Source of the DNA: Yoonia maricola
Lineage (GTDB): Bacteria > Pseudomonadota > Alphaproteobacteria > Rhodobacterales > Rhodobacteraceae
Assembly: GCF_002797915.1 (NCBI RefSeq)
Contig: NZ_PGTY01000005.1
Location: 62,001 to 126,000, forward strand
Direction of reading: 5' to 3'
Length of the DNA stretch: 64,000 nt
The notes beneath the pieces are model-generated. The model made no database searches. It was not told where the DNA came from and saw nothing but the letters and a program-made list of their open reading frames with translations. Made by a program: the position numbers and the translations under genes. Each line of letters starts with the position of its first letter. The first letter of the stretch is position 1. This document shows positions 44,326-53,209 of the stretch, piece after piece.

Positions 44326-45237
44326 TCATGTCAGACACTCTGCTGGGTTGAGCGGGACAAGCGCACCACGTTGTGCCACGACCTTGCGTGATATCGCGCA
44401 AGCTTGGCCTATACCCTTCTCAAGCGGGCAACCGGCAGCATGTCCTGCGAACAGGCCGGCGTTAAAACTGTCACCCGCCGCCGTTGTATCGACAAGGTCG
44501 GCCAAAGGGGTGACCGGTACTTCGCCCATGTCAGGGCCTTCGGCATAGACAACAGCATCGGCCCCGTTTTTCACGACGACCGTGACCGCACCTGCGTCAA
44601 GATAACGGTTGGCCGTGGCCTGCGGGCTGGCATCGTCGAACCAATCGGCCTCATCCTCGAACGAGGGCAGCACCAGATCGCTGACAGCCGCACCGCGCAT
44701 GATTTCTTGCTTCATCTCATCTGCACCGCCCCAGAGTTTTGGACGCAGGTTAGGATCGAATGCAATGGATTTGCCCGCGCGGCGGGCATTGCTCAGCGCT
44801 GCAAGCAAAACCGCGCGTTTGTTTGACGGCAAGATCGCCAGCGTAATGCCGGAAAAATAGATCAGATCAGCGTCGTCCATCGCAGTGGCAAGCAAGCCGG
44901 GATCATCCGCCAAGGACCGGGCCGCAGATTGGCCGCGCCAATAGGAAAAGCTCCGCTCCCCCTGATCCAAAGAGATCAGATAAAGGCCCACCGTCTTGTC
45001 CGGGACGGTCTGCACGAAACGATCACTGATCCCGGCATCGCGCATAAACGCCCGCATCTGGTCAGAGATCGCGTCGTCGCCCACGCAGGTCAGGTAAGAC
45101 ACCACCACCTGTGGCGCACAGCGGGCCAGATACCATGCCGTGTTAAAGGTATCGCCCGCAAAGCCTAACCGGAAATCCCCCACATTTTCTGTGGGGGCCA
45201 GTTCGGCCATACATTCGCCAATGGCTAGAACGCGCAT
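44326..45237 (-). CDS. kdgK: PfkB-family sugar kinase, probable 2-keto-3-deoxygluconate kinase
   Basis: KDG kinase makes 2-keto-3-deoxy-6-phosphogluconate for the Entner-Doudoroff aldolase. The 303-residue protein begins with GECMAELAP and the GFAGDTFNTA substrate motif and ends with the PfkB signature DTTAAGDSFNAG, which holds the catalytic Asp. It is the last gene of the leftward uronate operon, and KDG is the product of the neighbouring reductases and dehydratase, which fixes its likely substrate. KDPG aldolase is not in the window. Confidence 0.85.
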   Translation of the reverse strand: MRVLAIGECMAELAPTENVGDFRLGFAGDTFNTAWYLARCAPQVVVSYLTCVGDDAISDQMRAFMRDAGISDRFVQTVPDKTVGLYLISLDQGERSFSYWRGQSAARSLADDPGLLATAMDDADLIYFSGITLAILPSNKRAVLLAALSNARRAGKSIAFDPNLRPKLWGGADEMKQEIMRGAAVSDLVLPSFEDEADWFDDASPQATANRYLDAGAVTVVVKNGADAVVYAEGPDMGEVPVTPLADLVDTTAAGDSFNAGLFAGHAAGCPLEKGIGQACAISRKVVAQRGALVPLNPAECLT

Positions 45238-45256
45238 CAGACTTGTCTCCGCTATC

Positions 45257-46000
45257 TTAGGAAAACAGCATGCCGCCGTTAATGTCGATGTTTGTCCCGG
45301 TCATGAATGCGCTGTCATCACAGGCCAGAAACAGCACAAGATTGGCCGCATCATCCACATGGCCCTGACGCTTAACCGGTGCGTTCGCCTCAAACCCGCG
45401 ACGGCCCGCATCAGGGGTGTGAATGTTGTGGAAATCAGTGTCGATCATACCGGGGCAAAGCGCGTTGACCCGGATATCAGGGCCCAGTTCCTTGGCCAAC
45501 CCACGGGTCATTGTCATCACAGCGCCCTTGGATGTCGCATAGGCCACCGCACCGGGGCCACCGCCATCGCGTCCGGCTTGGCTGGCAAGGTTCACAATCG
45601 CACCAGATTTCATATGCGGCAGGCAAGCTTTGGTCATCATGAAGGTGCTGGTCAGGTTCAGCGTCATCACATTGTTCCAATGCGCAAGGTCCATCTCGGC
45701 AATGGTTTTGCGCGCGATCAGACCGCCTGCATTATTGACAAGGATGTCCACGCCGCCAAAGGCATCAACCGTCGCACCCACCAGTTTGTCCACACCCTCT
45801 TGCGTGTTCAGATCAGCCTGCACCGCAATGGCCTTGCCGCCCGCGCGTTCAATCTCGGCCACGACAGCGTCTGCACCCTTGGAGCTTTCAAAATAGCTGA
45901 TTGCAACCTGCGCGCCCTCAGAGGCAAGCTTGCGGGCCGCAGCGGCCCCGATGTCGCGCCCGCCGCCCGTGATGATGGCTGTCTTTCCGTTGAGTTTCAT
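45257..46000 (-). CDS. Short-chain dehydrogenase/reductase, candidate DEH or keto-uronate reductase
   Basis: The 247-residue classical SDR has the cofactor loop GGGRDIGAA (about 12-20), NNAGG, catalytic Ser in VNLASQ and YATSK (Tyr about 157). It is complete. In this operon it could reduce 4-deoxy-L-erythro-5-hexoseulose uronate (DEH) to KDG, as SDR-type DEH reductases of alginate degraders do; this is inferred from context. It follows an HIBADH-type gene that could do the same job. Confidence 0.75.
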   Translation of the reverse strand: MKLNGKTAIITGGGRDIGAAAARKLASEGAQVAISYFESSKGADAVVAEIERAGGKAIAVQADLNTQEGVDKLVGATVDAFGGVDILVNNAGGLIARKTIAEMDLAHWNNVMTLNLTSTFMMTKACLPHMKSGAIVNLASQAGRDGGGPGAVAYATSKGAVMTMTRGLAKELGPDIRVNALCPGMIDTDFHNIHTPDAGRRGFEANAPVKRQGHVDDAANLVLFLACDDSAFMTGTNIDINGGMLFS

Positions 46001-46051
46001 AGATATATCTCTTTTCTTTTGATCGAGTGCTGCTGCACAGCCGTCGTGAGT

Positions 46052-46933
46052 TTATCGTTTTGCTTCCAAAAAATAGTCAAAGATTTCCGGTACATTACCC
46101 TCGCCCATGCCTGCGGCAACAGCCGCGCGCAGATTATGTGACGTACCTTCGGCAATCTCGGCGCGCGTGCCCATATCTTCGACCATTTTCAGGAAATATC
46201 CCAGATCCTTGTCCGCATTGTTGATCGAGAAACCCAGATCGCTGACCCCATCAACAGCGTAATTTTTGCAAAACCCCATGAAGGGCGAATTGGACGGACC
46301 GGCCGACATGATGTCGTAAAGCTGCTGGCGGTCAACACCCGCACGGTCGGCGACGGCAAAGGCCTGACTCATCGCGCAAACGGTCGTCATGCCCATAAAG
46401 TTGTTGATTAGCTTGGTGACGTGGCCTGCGCCAAGCGCGCCAAGATAGAAGACATTTTCGCCTTGCTCATCAAGCACCGGCTTGACCTTATCAAAGGTCG
46501 CCTTGTCGCCCGCAGCCATAATATTCAGCAGGCCGTCTTTGGCATGCGCTGGCGTCCGGCCCAATGGGGCATCAATCATGCCTGCCCCTTTGGCAGCCAG
46601 ATCCGCGCCGATCTTGCGGGTGGATTCCGGGATGGAGGTGCCAAAATCGATCAGCACAGCACCTTCTTTGATCCCTGCCAGAAGACCGTCATCACCATAG
46701 ACAAGGCTTTCCACAACATCAGACGTCGTCACGCAAAGCATGATGATGTCACAGGCCTGCGCCAGTTCCTTGGCGGATGCCGCCTCGCGCGCATTGCCGC
46801 GGTCCAGCACTGCCTTGACCGGCCCCTTGCTGCGGTTCATGACGACCATTTCATAGCCGCGGTTTTGCAGGTTCTCTACCATGTTACCGCCCATAAGGCC
46901 GAGACCGATAAACCCGATCACAGGATGTGTCAT
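46052..46933 (-). CDS. HIBADH-family beta-hydroxyacid dehydrogenase
   Basis: The 293-residue protein has the NAD(P) loop GFIGLGLMGGNM at its N-terminus, the substrate motif DAPLGRTPAHAKDG, and the catalytic-lysine helix GHVTKLINNFMG. The family includes tartronate semialdehyde reductases and 3-hydroxyisobutyrate dehydrogenases; members of it have also been reported as DEH reductases in marine vibrios. Its position between KdgF and the SDR suggests a keto-uronate substrate. GGAG precedes the start. Confidence 0.78.
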   Translation of the reverse strand: MTHPVIGFIGLGLMGGNMVENLQNRGYEMVVMNRSKGPVKAVLDRGNAREAASAKELAQACDIIMLCVTTSDVVESLVYGDDGLLAGIKEGAVLIDFGTSIPESTRKIGADLAAKGAGMIDAPLGRTPAHAKDGLLNIMAAGDKATFDKVKPVLDEQGENVFYLGALGAGHVTKLINNFMGMTTVCAMSQAFAVADRAGVDRQQLYDIMSAGPSNSPFMGFCKNYAVDGVSDLGFSINNADKDLGYFLKMVEDMGTRAEIAEGTSHNLRAAVAAGMGEGNVPEIFDYFLEAKR

Positions 46934-46972
46934 CTTGCGTACTCCGTTACGTTGTTCTTACTGTTCATTGGA

Positions 46973-47305
46973 TCAAAGGAAATCTTCGCGATGTGGCGTG
47001 AAGACATCCAAAAGCATGCCGGCTTCAAGGCAGGTCGCGCCATGTTCGATATTGGGTTGTTTATAAAGGGAATCCCCCGCACCCACGATGTAGGTCTCAT
47101 CGCCCACCGTGAATTCAAACTTACCGGAAATCACATAGGTGATTTGCTCATGCGGATGATGGTGCAGGGGGGCAGTCGTACCCGCTTCAAAATGTACCTC
47201 AACGACCATCAGGTTGTCGTTATAAGCGCCAATCTTACGGCTCAGCCCGCTGCTGACGCTCTCCAGCGTGTTCTCGCTTCCGGGGAATAGGTTCTTAACG
47301 GTCAT
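46973..47305 (-). CDS. kdgF: KdgF-like cupin, unsaturated uronate ring-opening
   Basis: KdgF speeds the linearisation of 4,5-unsaturated uronates released by lyases (pectin or alginate) to open-chain keto forms. The 110-residue single cupin has metal ligands His48, His50 and Gln54 (LHHHPHEQ) and His88 (IEHG), matching the family set. The ATG at 47305 starts MTVKNLFPG; a longer upstream frame would overlap the lyase gene. It follows the lyase gene directly, as expected for the next enzyme. Confidence 0.83.
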   Translation of the reverse strand: MTVKNLFPGSENTLESVSSGLSRKIGAYNDNLMVVEVHFEAGTTAPLHHHPHEQITYVISGKFEFTVGDETYIVGAGDSLYKQPNIEHGATCLEAGMLLDVFTPHREDFL

Positions 47306-47327
47306 TATCGCGTCCCTGCTTTCGTGT

Positions 47328-49649
47328 TCAGCTGTTGGCCAGTTTCTTGAGAACAACCTTGAATGTGTTCTCATCGGCGTCGGTGAAATAAAGATCAGCG
47401 TCATAACCCTGATCATCCATAAAGTTGAAAATCCGCTTTGGCGCATCCAACCGGTACGGCACCAGCAACGTGACGATCCTATGGCGCGTTGAAGAAGGGT
47501 AATGGGCCGTCAAACAGGTGCTGACCGGCAGGCCCTCGTAATCGGCGGGGTCCACATCGGTGAATTCAGTTTTCTGCGTAATCTGCGGCTTACCACCTTC
47601 GGACCAGACGACTTGCCCGTAAAAGCCTGTGCGCTCTTGTGTGTTTCGGAAGGATGTCTTGCCAAGCTCAAAAGGATTGTTGGCATGCAGCAGCCAATCG
47701 ACTGTGACAGGCGTGTCCGCATCAACCTTGTCAACAATGACAAAGTAGGAATTGCGTACAAAGTAAATCTCGCGCTCGGCGCGGGTCACTTCGGGCGACA
47801 GGCTTTGATAGGCGGGGGTCGCGTCACCGTGGATAAAGATGTGATCATCGTGCTGTTCAGCCGCGATAATACGCCCTGTTGCGGCCATTGCCTTGGATTT
47901 ATCTTTCTCGGCGTATTGCCCCTTCCCGTTGATCAAGATCGCGTTCTTTGACCGGGTTTGCCGCCGCCAATTGCGGTGCATGGACGAATTAAAGGCAACG
48001 TAATGCCCCGACTGGATCGCCATATCTTCGCCAAAGGCCGACATGCAGAACGAATTCTGGTCGCCATGGCTATGGCTGATGGACCCAAAGGGCGAGGATT
48101 TGAACACGAAGTGCACGTGGCTGTCTGGGTCATCCATGGCGTGCTGCACGCCGACCCAGCCGATACCCTTGAAGTGGCGCAGCCCGCTTTCGGGCGGGGT
48201 GGCATCGACAACAGGGAAATCCGTCTGGAACACCAGCTCGTCAAAATGCGTGTCCCACCAGCCCCAGTTGTAAAAAGCCATTTCAGTGCCGGGGTTCGTG
48301 CGCAGGTTTTCGTCGCAATACCATTGGTACGCGCCTTTGCCTGTCGCCCCCGCAAACTGGCGGAGGTTGAGGCCGGTCTTGACACAAGGCAAATCGCCCA
48401 TGGTGCTGTCATCGCCCATCGTCGCACGCCGCGTGTTGGGCGCTTTGCAATAAAGCGCGAAGTCGCCAGTATTCTGAAAGAACGGCCGCTTATAGAGGTC
48501 CAGCCCCATGTAGGATTTCAGCCGGTTCGCGGAATCGATCAGATAGGCGATGCCCATCATCCAGTAATGCGTCCCTTCGGCCCAGCCACCATCACTGTCG
48601 CCCCAAGGCGAATAAACGGTGGACAGAAATTCAATGGAATAGTTCAACCAGTCACGGGCCTCATCATCCGCATCGTCGCCCAGCAAGGCGATGCAAGCAG
48701 GCACAATGACCAATGAAACCGACCGGACAGCGTGGCTGTCATAGGGGAACAGATGGATCTTGGCGTTCAGGATCGCATGTTCTGCAATGTCCCGCGTGCG
48801 CTCCAATAACGACGTACGCACAATGGCGCGTTCGTCTTCGGACAATTCATCATATAGCCAGTCATAGCCCCAAGCGATTGCATTGCACACGCGGTAGGCC
48901 CATTCATCGGTGTAGGCGCGGCTTGTCACGCCCATCGGGTCCCAGCTCGCGGCCTCTAACAGCCATTCCTTTGCGCGGGCCGTCATCTCGGCATCGTTTG
49001 TGACCGCCCCGCCAATGGCGAGGTGGCGGATCGCATACCAGACTTCCTGCAAATCAATATAAGTCTGCCGCCAGACAGGGGCGGTGCGTTTGTGATCGGG
49101 ATATCCCGCGGGTTCACAGATGATATCGCGCTTCATCCATGGCAGCACGGATTTTTCATAGAACGTGGCCCATGTGCAGTGGTCTGGATCGGCTTTGACA
49201 GCCTTTTTGAAATCACCCAACCGGTCCGGTGTCATCCACAGCCGCGGGTGGTCAGTGGCGGCTTTCGCCAACCGGGTCTTGCGGGACGGAAGCGGCGTTT
49301 CGGCCAGATCCTTGGCCACCGTAAAGCTGCGCGCCGTGCTCCACTGGCTGGATGGGGTCCCTTTTTCAGCGTCCCACGTCGCGTAGGACCAATAGTACGC
49401 ACCCGGCGCAAGCACCTTGTCGGGGGTAAAGAAATTAAGGGGCAGGTTCTGATAAACCTGCGTCTTGGCTTTCGGGAAAGCCGGATCATCTGAGATGCGC
49501 AGCACATAAGCGGCATCATCATCGACCACGGGAATCCACGTAAATCGGGGCGGGTTTTCGACGATATTAGTCTCGGCGACCGGACCATACTGGATGGTCA
49601 AACGGCCCGCTTTGGGTTCATCAAGCAATGGAAGGGCAGGTGCCGGCAT
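47328..49649 (-). CDS. PL15-like exolytic uronate lyase (oligoalginate lyase type, DUF4962 / heparinase II-III fold)
   Basis: The 773-residue protein has an N-terminal DUF4962 region (about 15-300, RFTWIPV, DHPRLWMTPD), a helical toroid and a C-terminal beta-sheet heparinase II/III domain with ISHSHGDQNSF (524-534). Length and layout match the exotype alginate lyase Atu3025 of Agrobacterium (PL15). His306 (YDSHAVRS) and Tyr362 (GTHYW) are at about the spacing of its proposed catalytic pair. There is no signal peptide, so it acts on imported oligosaccharides. PL15 also includes heparin/heparan exolyases, so the substrate stays open between mannuronate/guluronate and other uronates. Confidence 0.8.
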   Translation of the reverse strand: MPAPALPLLDEPKAGRLTIQYGPVAETNIVENPPRFTWIPVVDDDAAYVLRISDDPAFPKAKTQVYQNLPLNFFTPDKVLAPGAYYWSYATWDAEKGTPSSQWSTARSFTVAKDLAETPLPSRKTRLAKAATDHPRLWMTPDRLGDFKKAVKADPDHCTWATFYEKSVLPWMKRDIICEPAGYPDHKRTAPVWRQTYIDLQEVWYAIRHLAIGGAVTNDAEMTARAKEWLLEAASWDPMGVTSRAYTDEWAYRVCNAIAWGYDWLYDELSEDERAIVRTSLLERTRDIAEHAILNAKIHLFPYDSHAVRSVSLVIVPACIALLGDDADDEARDWLNYSIEFLSTVYSPWGDSDGGWAEGTHYWMMGIAYLIDSANRLKSYMGLDLYKRPFFQNTGDFALYCKAPNTRRATMGDDSTMGDLPCVKTGLNLRQFAGATGKGAYQWYCDENLRTNPGTEMAFYNWGWWDTHFDELVFQTDFPVVDATPPESGLRHFKGIGWVGVQHAMDDPDSHVHFVFKSSPFGSISHSHGDQNSFCMSAFGEDMAIQSGHYVAFNSSMHRNWRRQTRSKNAILINGKGQYAEKDKSKAMAATGRIIAAEQHDDHIFIHGDATPAYQSLSPEVTRAEREIYFVRNSYFVIVDKVDADTPVTVDWLLHANNPFELGKTSFRNTQERTGFYGQVVWSEGGKPQITQKTEFTDVDPADYEGLPVSTCLTAHYPSSTRHRIVTLLVPYRLDAPKRIFNFMDDQGYDADLYFTDADENTFKVVLKKLANS

Positions 49650-49690
49650 CAGTCATTATTCCGCAAGAAAGAGAAGAAAAGAAAAGCCGA

Positions 49691-49711
49691 GGGCGGCCAT
49701 AACAGCCGCCC
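49691..49711 (-). terminator. Hairpin between the binding-protein and lyase genes
   Basis: On the leftward transcript GGGCGGC pairs with GCCGCCC around a 7-nt loop, followed by a T-rich run (TCGGCTTTTCTTTTC). It sits 13 bp after the binding-protein stop. Partial termination or mRNA stabilisation here would make more binding protein than downstream enzymes, as in many ABC operons. Confidence 0.55.
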
Positions 49712-49724
49712 CCAACGGGAGGAA

Positions 49725-51284
49725 TTAGTCGCCGTATTGACGGTCATAGGCGGATTGCATAACGCCCATCAGTTCTTGCCAACCCAACTGATCAAGCTGC
49801 GCAAGATAGGCATCCCAGTCTGCCATGACGTCGCCATTGCCCAGGATCCAGCTTTGCTGGCGTTCCAGCATATAATCGCGAATAGAGCCCCATGTCCGGT
49901 CATAGACCTGCTGTTCATCAGCAGTGAAGGCCACGCCAAGGAAATCAGGGATCAGGTAATCGCCCTGATCATAAAGCTCGATCCCAGCCAGCGCGAACTC
50001 GTTAGTCCACTGAACTTCGTAGCTGTAGTCCTGAAAATAGCCACGGGCCTGCAACTGTGCACCAGCCTGATAAAGTGACCGGTTGACCGGACCTGAATCC
50101 AGGAATTCCTGCGTAAAGATCGGCTCACCATCGACCATTTCATAGTGCGTACCTTCGACGCCAAAGTTTGCCAGACGACGGCCTTCTTCGGTGAACCAGA
50201 AGTCAAAATACTTGATGGTTTCGACAACATGTTCGTTGGTGTACCCAATTGCCCAGCCATCAGGCTTCACAAGGATACGACGGTGCTCTTCCACGCGGTT
50301 GCCACCAACAGAGGCCGGCGGTGCCATTGCTTCGAATGCAAAGCCATCGATCTCGCTGGACAGGCTGTTGTAGCCACCTGTGGATGCGAACCAGTCATGG
50401 GTTGACCCGCCTAGGTTCTCAGACAGCAAGAAGTCACGCGCCGATGATCCACGGGTAAAGATTTCAGCGTCGATCAGACCTTCTTCATACCAACGGGCCA
50501 GATTGCTGATGCCATCGCGATAGCCTTCGCCGATATAGCCATGCGAAACCTGACCGTCTTCGACAAGGAAGTCGTGATAGGTGTCAGACCCGTGCGCGCG
50601 GCCATCCCAAAGGGTAACCAAGCGGATCAGCTCTGGCCACTGACGTGCAAAGAACGGCACTTCGTCGGCGATACCATTGCCATTGGGGTCTTGTGTTTTG
50701 AAGGCGCGCAAAACGGCCTCATATTCCTCGACCGTCTGTGGCACCTCAAGATCAAGCGCCTCAAGCCAATCTGTGCGGATCCAATAGGCGCGGCCATATT
50801 TGCCATCCGGCAAATAGGGGATGTAATACATCTGGCCATCAGCGGCTTTTACGGCGGCCTCAATATCAGGGCGTTCCGCATAGTAGGCTGCGATATTCGG
50901 CGCGTGCTCTGCGATCAGATCGTTCAACGGCACAAAAGCACCTTCTGGGCCGAACTGGTTGACGAAGTCGCGGATGCGGCTGGAGCCTACGATGTCAGGA
51001 ATACTACCAGAGGCCAGCATCAGGTTCAGCGCTTCGGTGCGACCTGTGTTTTCATCCGTGCGCATGTTGGCGCCCACTGTGTCATTGAGCAGATGAATAT
51101 TGGTCATCTCGCGTGCGGCCTGTTCGACGGGCCAATCTTCTTCGTAGATCGGGTAACGCGCGTGGTTCATCTGGATCGTCAGTTCCAGCGGTTCATCCAC
51201 AATCTGTAAATGCCCCTCCGCGAGTGCGGGTGTTGATATCGCACTCCCTGTAAGCAGCACAGCTGCCAAACTTAGTTTACGCAT
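49725..51284 (-). CDS. AlgQ-like extracellular solute-binding protein for uronate oligosaccharides
   Basis: The 519-residue periplasmic protein has a signal peptide (cleavage near PALAEG, about 22). Its EF-hand-like calcium loop DPNGNGIADE (199-208) has Asp, Asn, Asn, Asp, Glu in the order of the AlgQ1/AlgQ2 alginate-binding proteins of Sphingomonas A1, and overall length (AlgQ2 about 516) agrees. The ATG at 51284 is chosen because GGGAGG precedes it; the upstream start overlaps the permease gene. It is followed by the PL15 lyase gene. Confidence 0.82.
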   Translation of the reverse strand: MRKLSLAAVLLTGSAISTPALAEGHLQIVDEPLELTIQMNHARYPIYEEDWPVEQAAREMTNIHLLNDTVGANMRTDENTGRTEALNLMLASGSIPDIVGSSRIRDFVNQFGPEGAFVPLNDLIAEHAPNIAAYYAERPDIEAAVKAADGQMYYIPYLPDGKYGRAYWIRTDWLEALDLEVPQTVEEYEAVLRAFKTQDPNGNGIADEVPFFARQWPELIRLVTLWDGRAHGSDTYHDFLVEDGQVSHGYIGEGYRDGISNLARWYEEGLIDAEIFTRGSSARDFLLSENLGGSTHDWFASTGGYNSLSSEIDGFAFEAMAPPASVGGNRVEEHRRILVKPDGWAIGYTNEHVVETIKYFDFWFTEEGRRLANFGVEGTHYEMVDGEPIFTQEFLDSGPVNRSLYQAGAQLQARGYFQDYSYEVQWTNEFALAGIELYDQGDYLIPDFLGVAFTADEQQVYDRTWGSIRDYMLERQQSWILGNGDVMADWDAYLAQLDQLGWQELMGVMQSAYDRQYGD

Positions 51285-51307
51285 TTGATTTCCTCCCATT
51301 TGCGTTT

Positions 51308-52189
51308 TCATTCTTTGACACCCCCAAGCAGGATGCCTTTCTCAAAGTATTTCTGAACGAACGGGTAGACGATCAGCACAGGGATGATCGAACAGACAAT
51401 GATGGCCGCAGTGACGGTTTCGGCGCTGAACCCGGCAGCGGTTTGGACAATGGCGAATTCGTCATCGTCGCTCAGGTTGCTGATTGTGTGGCGCAGGAAC
51501 ACTTGCAGCGGGATCTTATCCTCGCTTTGCAACAGGACCATCGCCCAGAAAAAGCCGTTCCAGCGGGCCACGATCAGGAACAATGTGATGGTTGCGATGG
51601 CAGGTTTGCTCAGCGGGATAAACACTTTCCAAAGCACCTGAAAATCATTGGCCCCGTCCATGCGGGCGGCCTCTTCAAAGCTTTGTGGAATGGATTCAAA
51701 GAAGTTGCGCAGCAAGATGATGTTGAAGGCGTTGACGGCAAAGCCAAGAATAATGCCAAACATACTATCCAGCAGCCCAAGGTCGCGCATGTTCAAAAAG
51801 AACGGGATCAGACCTGCGTTGAACCACATCGTAAAGGCGATAAAGAGGTTAAAGAACCGCCGCCCCTTAAGCTGTGGGCGCGACAGGGCATAAGCGCAAG
51901 GCACAATGAAGATCAGCGACATGATCGTGCCGCCGATCGTATAGATGAAGGTGTTACGATAGCTGATCCAGAACTTCGGATCGGTGATGATATATCCGTA
52001 AGCCTCAAGTGTGGCATCAATGGGCGTCAGCACCACCTTGCCTGCCTGTGCCGCAAACCCCGAACTGAATGATACCGCAGCGATATAAATAAAGGGATAC
52101 AGGGTGGCGACCGTGAACATGCCGATCAGCACAGACACCACCATGGCGAAAAACTTGTCGCCGCGTGAATAAAGGTTCCAATTCATCAT
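51308..52189 (-). CDS. ABC transporter permease, LplC/YtcP (AlgM2-like) type
   Basis: The 293-residue protein has six membrane helices and the EAA loop FEEAARMDGANDFQVLWKVFIPLSKPAIA (about 180). Family features are the N-terminal YPFIYIAAVSFSS and a C-terminal motif GILLGGVKE. It follows its partner permease by 12 bp and belongs to the large-oligosaccharide group of carbohydrate importers that also contains AlgM2. Confidence 0.83.
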   Translation of the reverse strand: MMNWNLYSRGDKFFAMVVSVLIGMFTVATLYPFIYIAAVSFSSGFAAQAGKVVLTPIDATLEAYGYIITDPKFWISYRNTFIYTIGGTIMSLIFIVPCAYALSRPQLKGRRFFNLFIAFTMWFNAGLIPFFLNMRDLGLLDSMFGIILGFAVNAFNIILLRNFFESIPQSFEEAARMDGANDFQVLWKVFIPLSKPAIATITLFLIVARWNGFFWAMVLLQSEDKIPLQVFLRHTISNLSDDDEFAIVQTAAGFSAETVTAAIIVCSIIPVLIVYPFVQKYFEKGILLGGVKE

Positions 52190-52201
52190 TGCCTGATCCC
52201 C

Positions 52202-53209
52202 CTACCAGAGCGATGTGCGCGAGAAGCGGCGCGACAATGTGTTGGCGGTCATCACCAGAACAAAGGCAACAACAGCGTTGAACAGACCTGCCGCGGCGGC
52301 CAGATCGTATTGTCCCGATTGCAGACCCTGACGGTAAATCCAGGTATTCACCACATCTGCGGTTTCATATGTGGAGGGCTGGTAAAGCAGGATGACCAGC
52401 TCGAACGAGACTTCCATGACGTTGCCAATACGGATGATCAGCATGATCAGGATTGTGGGCAGGATCGACGGGATCGTGATCTTCCACATCATCTGCCAGC
52501 GGTTCGCACCATCCACCACGGCACTTTCATAAAGCGACGGGTTCACACCGGCAATAGCGGCAAGGAACACAATCGATCCAAAGCCCGCCTCTTGCCAGAT
52601 GCCCGTACCCACAAAGATCGGGCGGAACCATTGTGGCTGGGTCAGGAAATAGACGGGGTCAAACCCGAGCCATCCAATGAATGTATTGATGATACCCGCC
52701 GTAGGCGAAAACGCCGTAATGACGATACCCGCAATGATCACCGAAGAGATAAAATGCGGCAGGTAAACGATGGTCTGCGCTGTCCGCTTATAGGTCGCGT
52801 GCATGACTTCGTTGAACATCAGCGCAAGAATGATCGGGGCGGGAAAACCAAACAACAGATTGTAAAAGCTGATAGTGATCGTGTTTCTGACCGCCCGGAT
52901 GAACTGATCATTGGCAAAAAGCGTTTGAAAATGCTCCCACCCGATCCATGGACTGTCCGCGACACCACGAAAAATCGAGTAATCCTTGAAGGCAATCTGC
53001 AGCCCGTACATCGGCTTATATAGAAACACGACAAACCAGATGATCGTGGGCAGCAGCATCGCATAGATCTGCCATTCCCGCTTGAAGTGATCAAAAAGAC
53101 GGACCCACCGCCCATCCGTCACGCGCCGCTGCGCTTCGCGCGCCTTGATCAGGGCCTCTTCGAGTGGTTGACCGCCCGCGTTTGTGTTTTCATCTACCAT
53201 CTGGGTCAC
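52202..53209 (-). CDS. ABC transporter permease, LplB/YteP (AlgM1-like) type
   Basis: The 335-residue protein has a cytoplasmic N-terminal stretch (about 1-45) and six membrane helices. KPMYGLQIAFKDYSIFRG and the EAA loop YESAVVDGANRWQMMWKITIPSI are hallmarks of the LplB group. The start is either GTG at 53209 or ATG at 53200. It overlaps the algS-like stop by 4 bp if the GTG is used, and pairs with the LplC-type permease downstream. Confidence 0.83.
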   Translation of the reverse strand: MTQMVDENTNAGGQPLEEALIKAREAQRRVTDGRWVRLFDHFKREWQIYAMLLPTIIWFVVFLYKPMYGLQIAFKDYSIFRGVADSPWIGWEHFQTLFANDQFIRAVRNTITISFYNLLFGFPAPIILALMFNEVMHATYKRTAQTIVYLPHFISSVIIAGIVITAFSPTAGIINTFIGWLGFDPVYFLTQPQWFRPIFVGTGIWQEAGFGSIVFLAAIAGVNPSLYESAVVDGANRWQMMWKITIPSILPTILIMLIIRIGNVMEVSFELVILLYQPSTYETADVVNTWIYRQGLQSGQYDLAAAAGLFNAVVAFVLVMTANTLSRRFSRTSLW

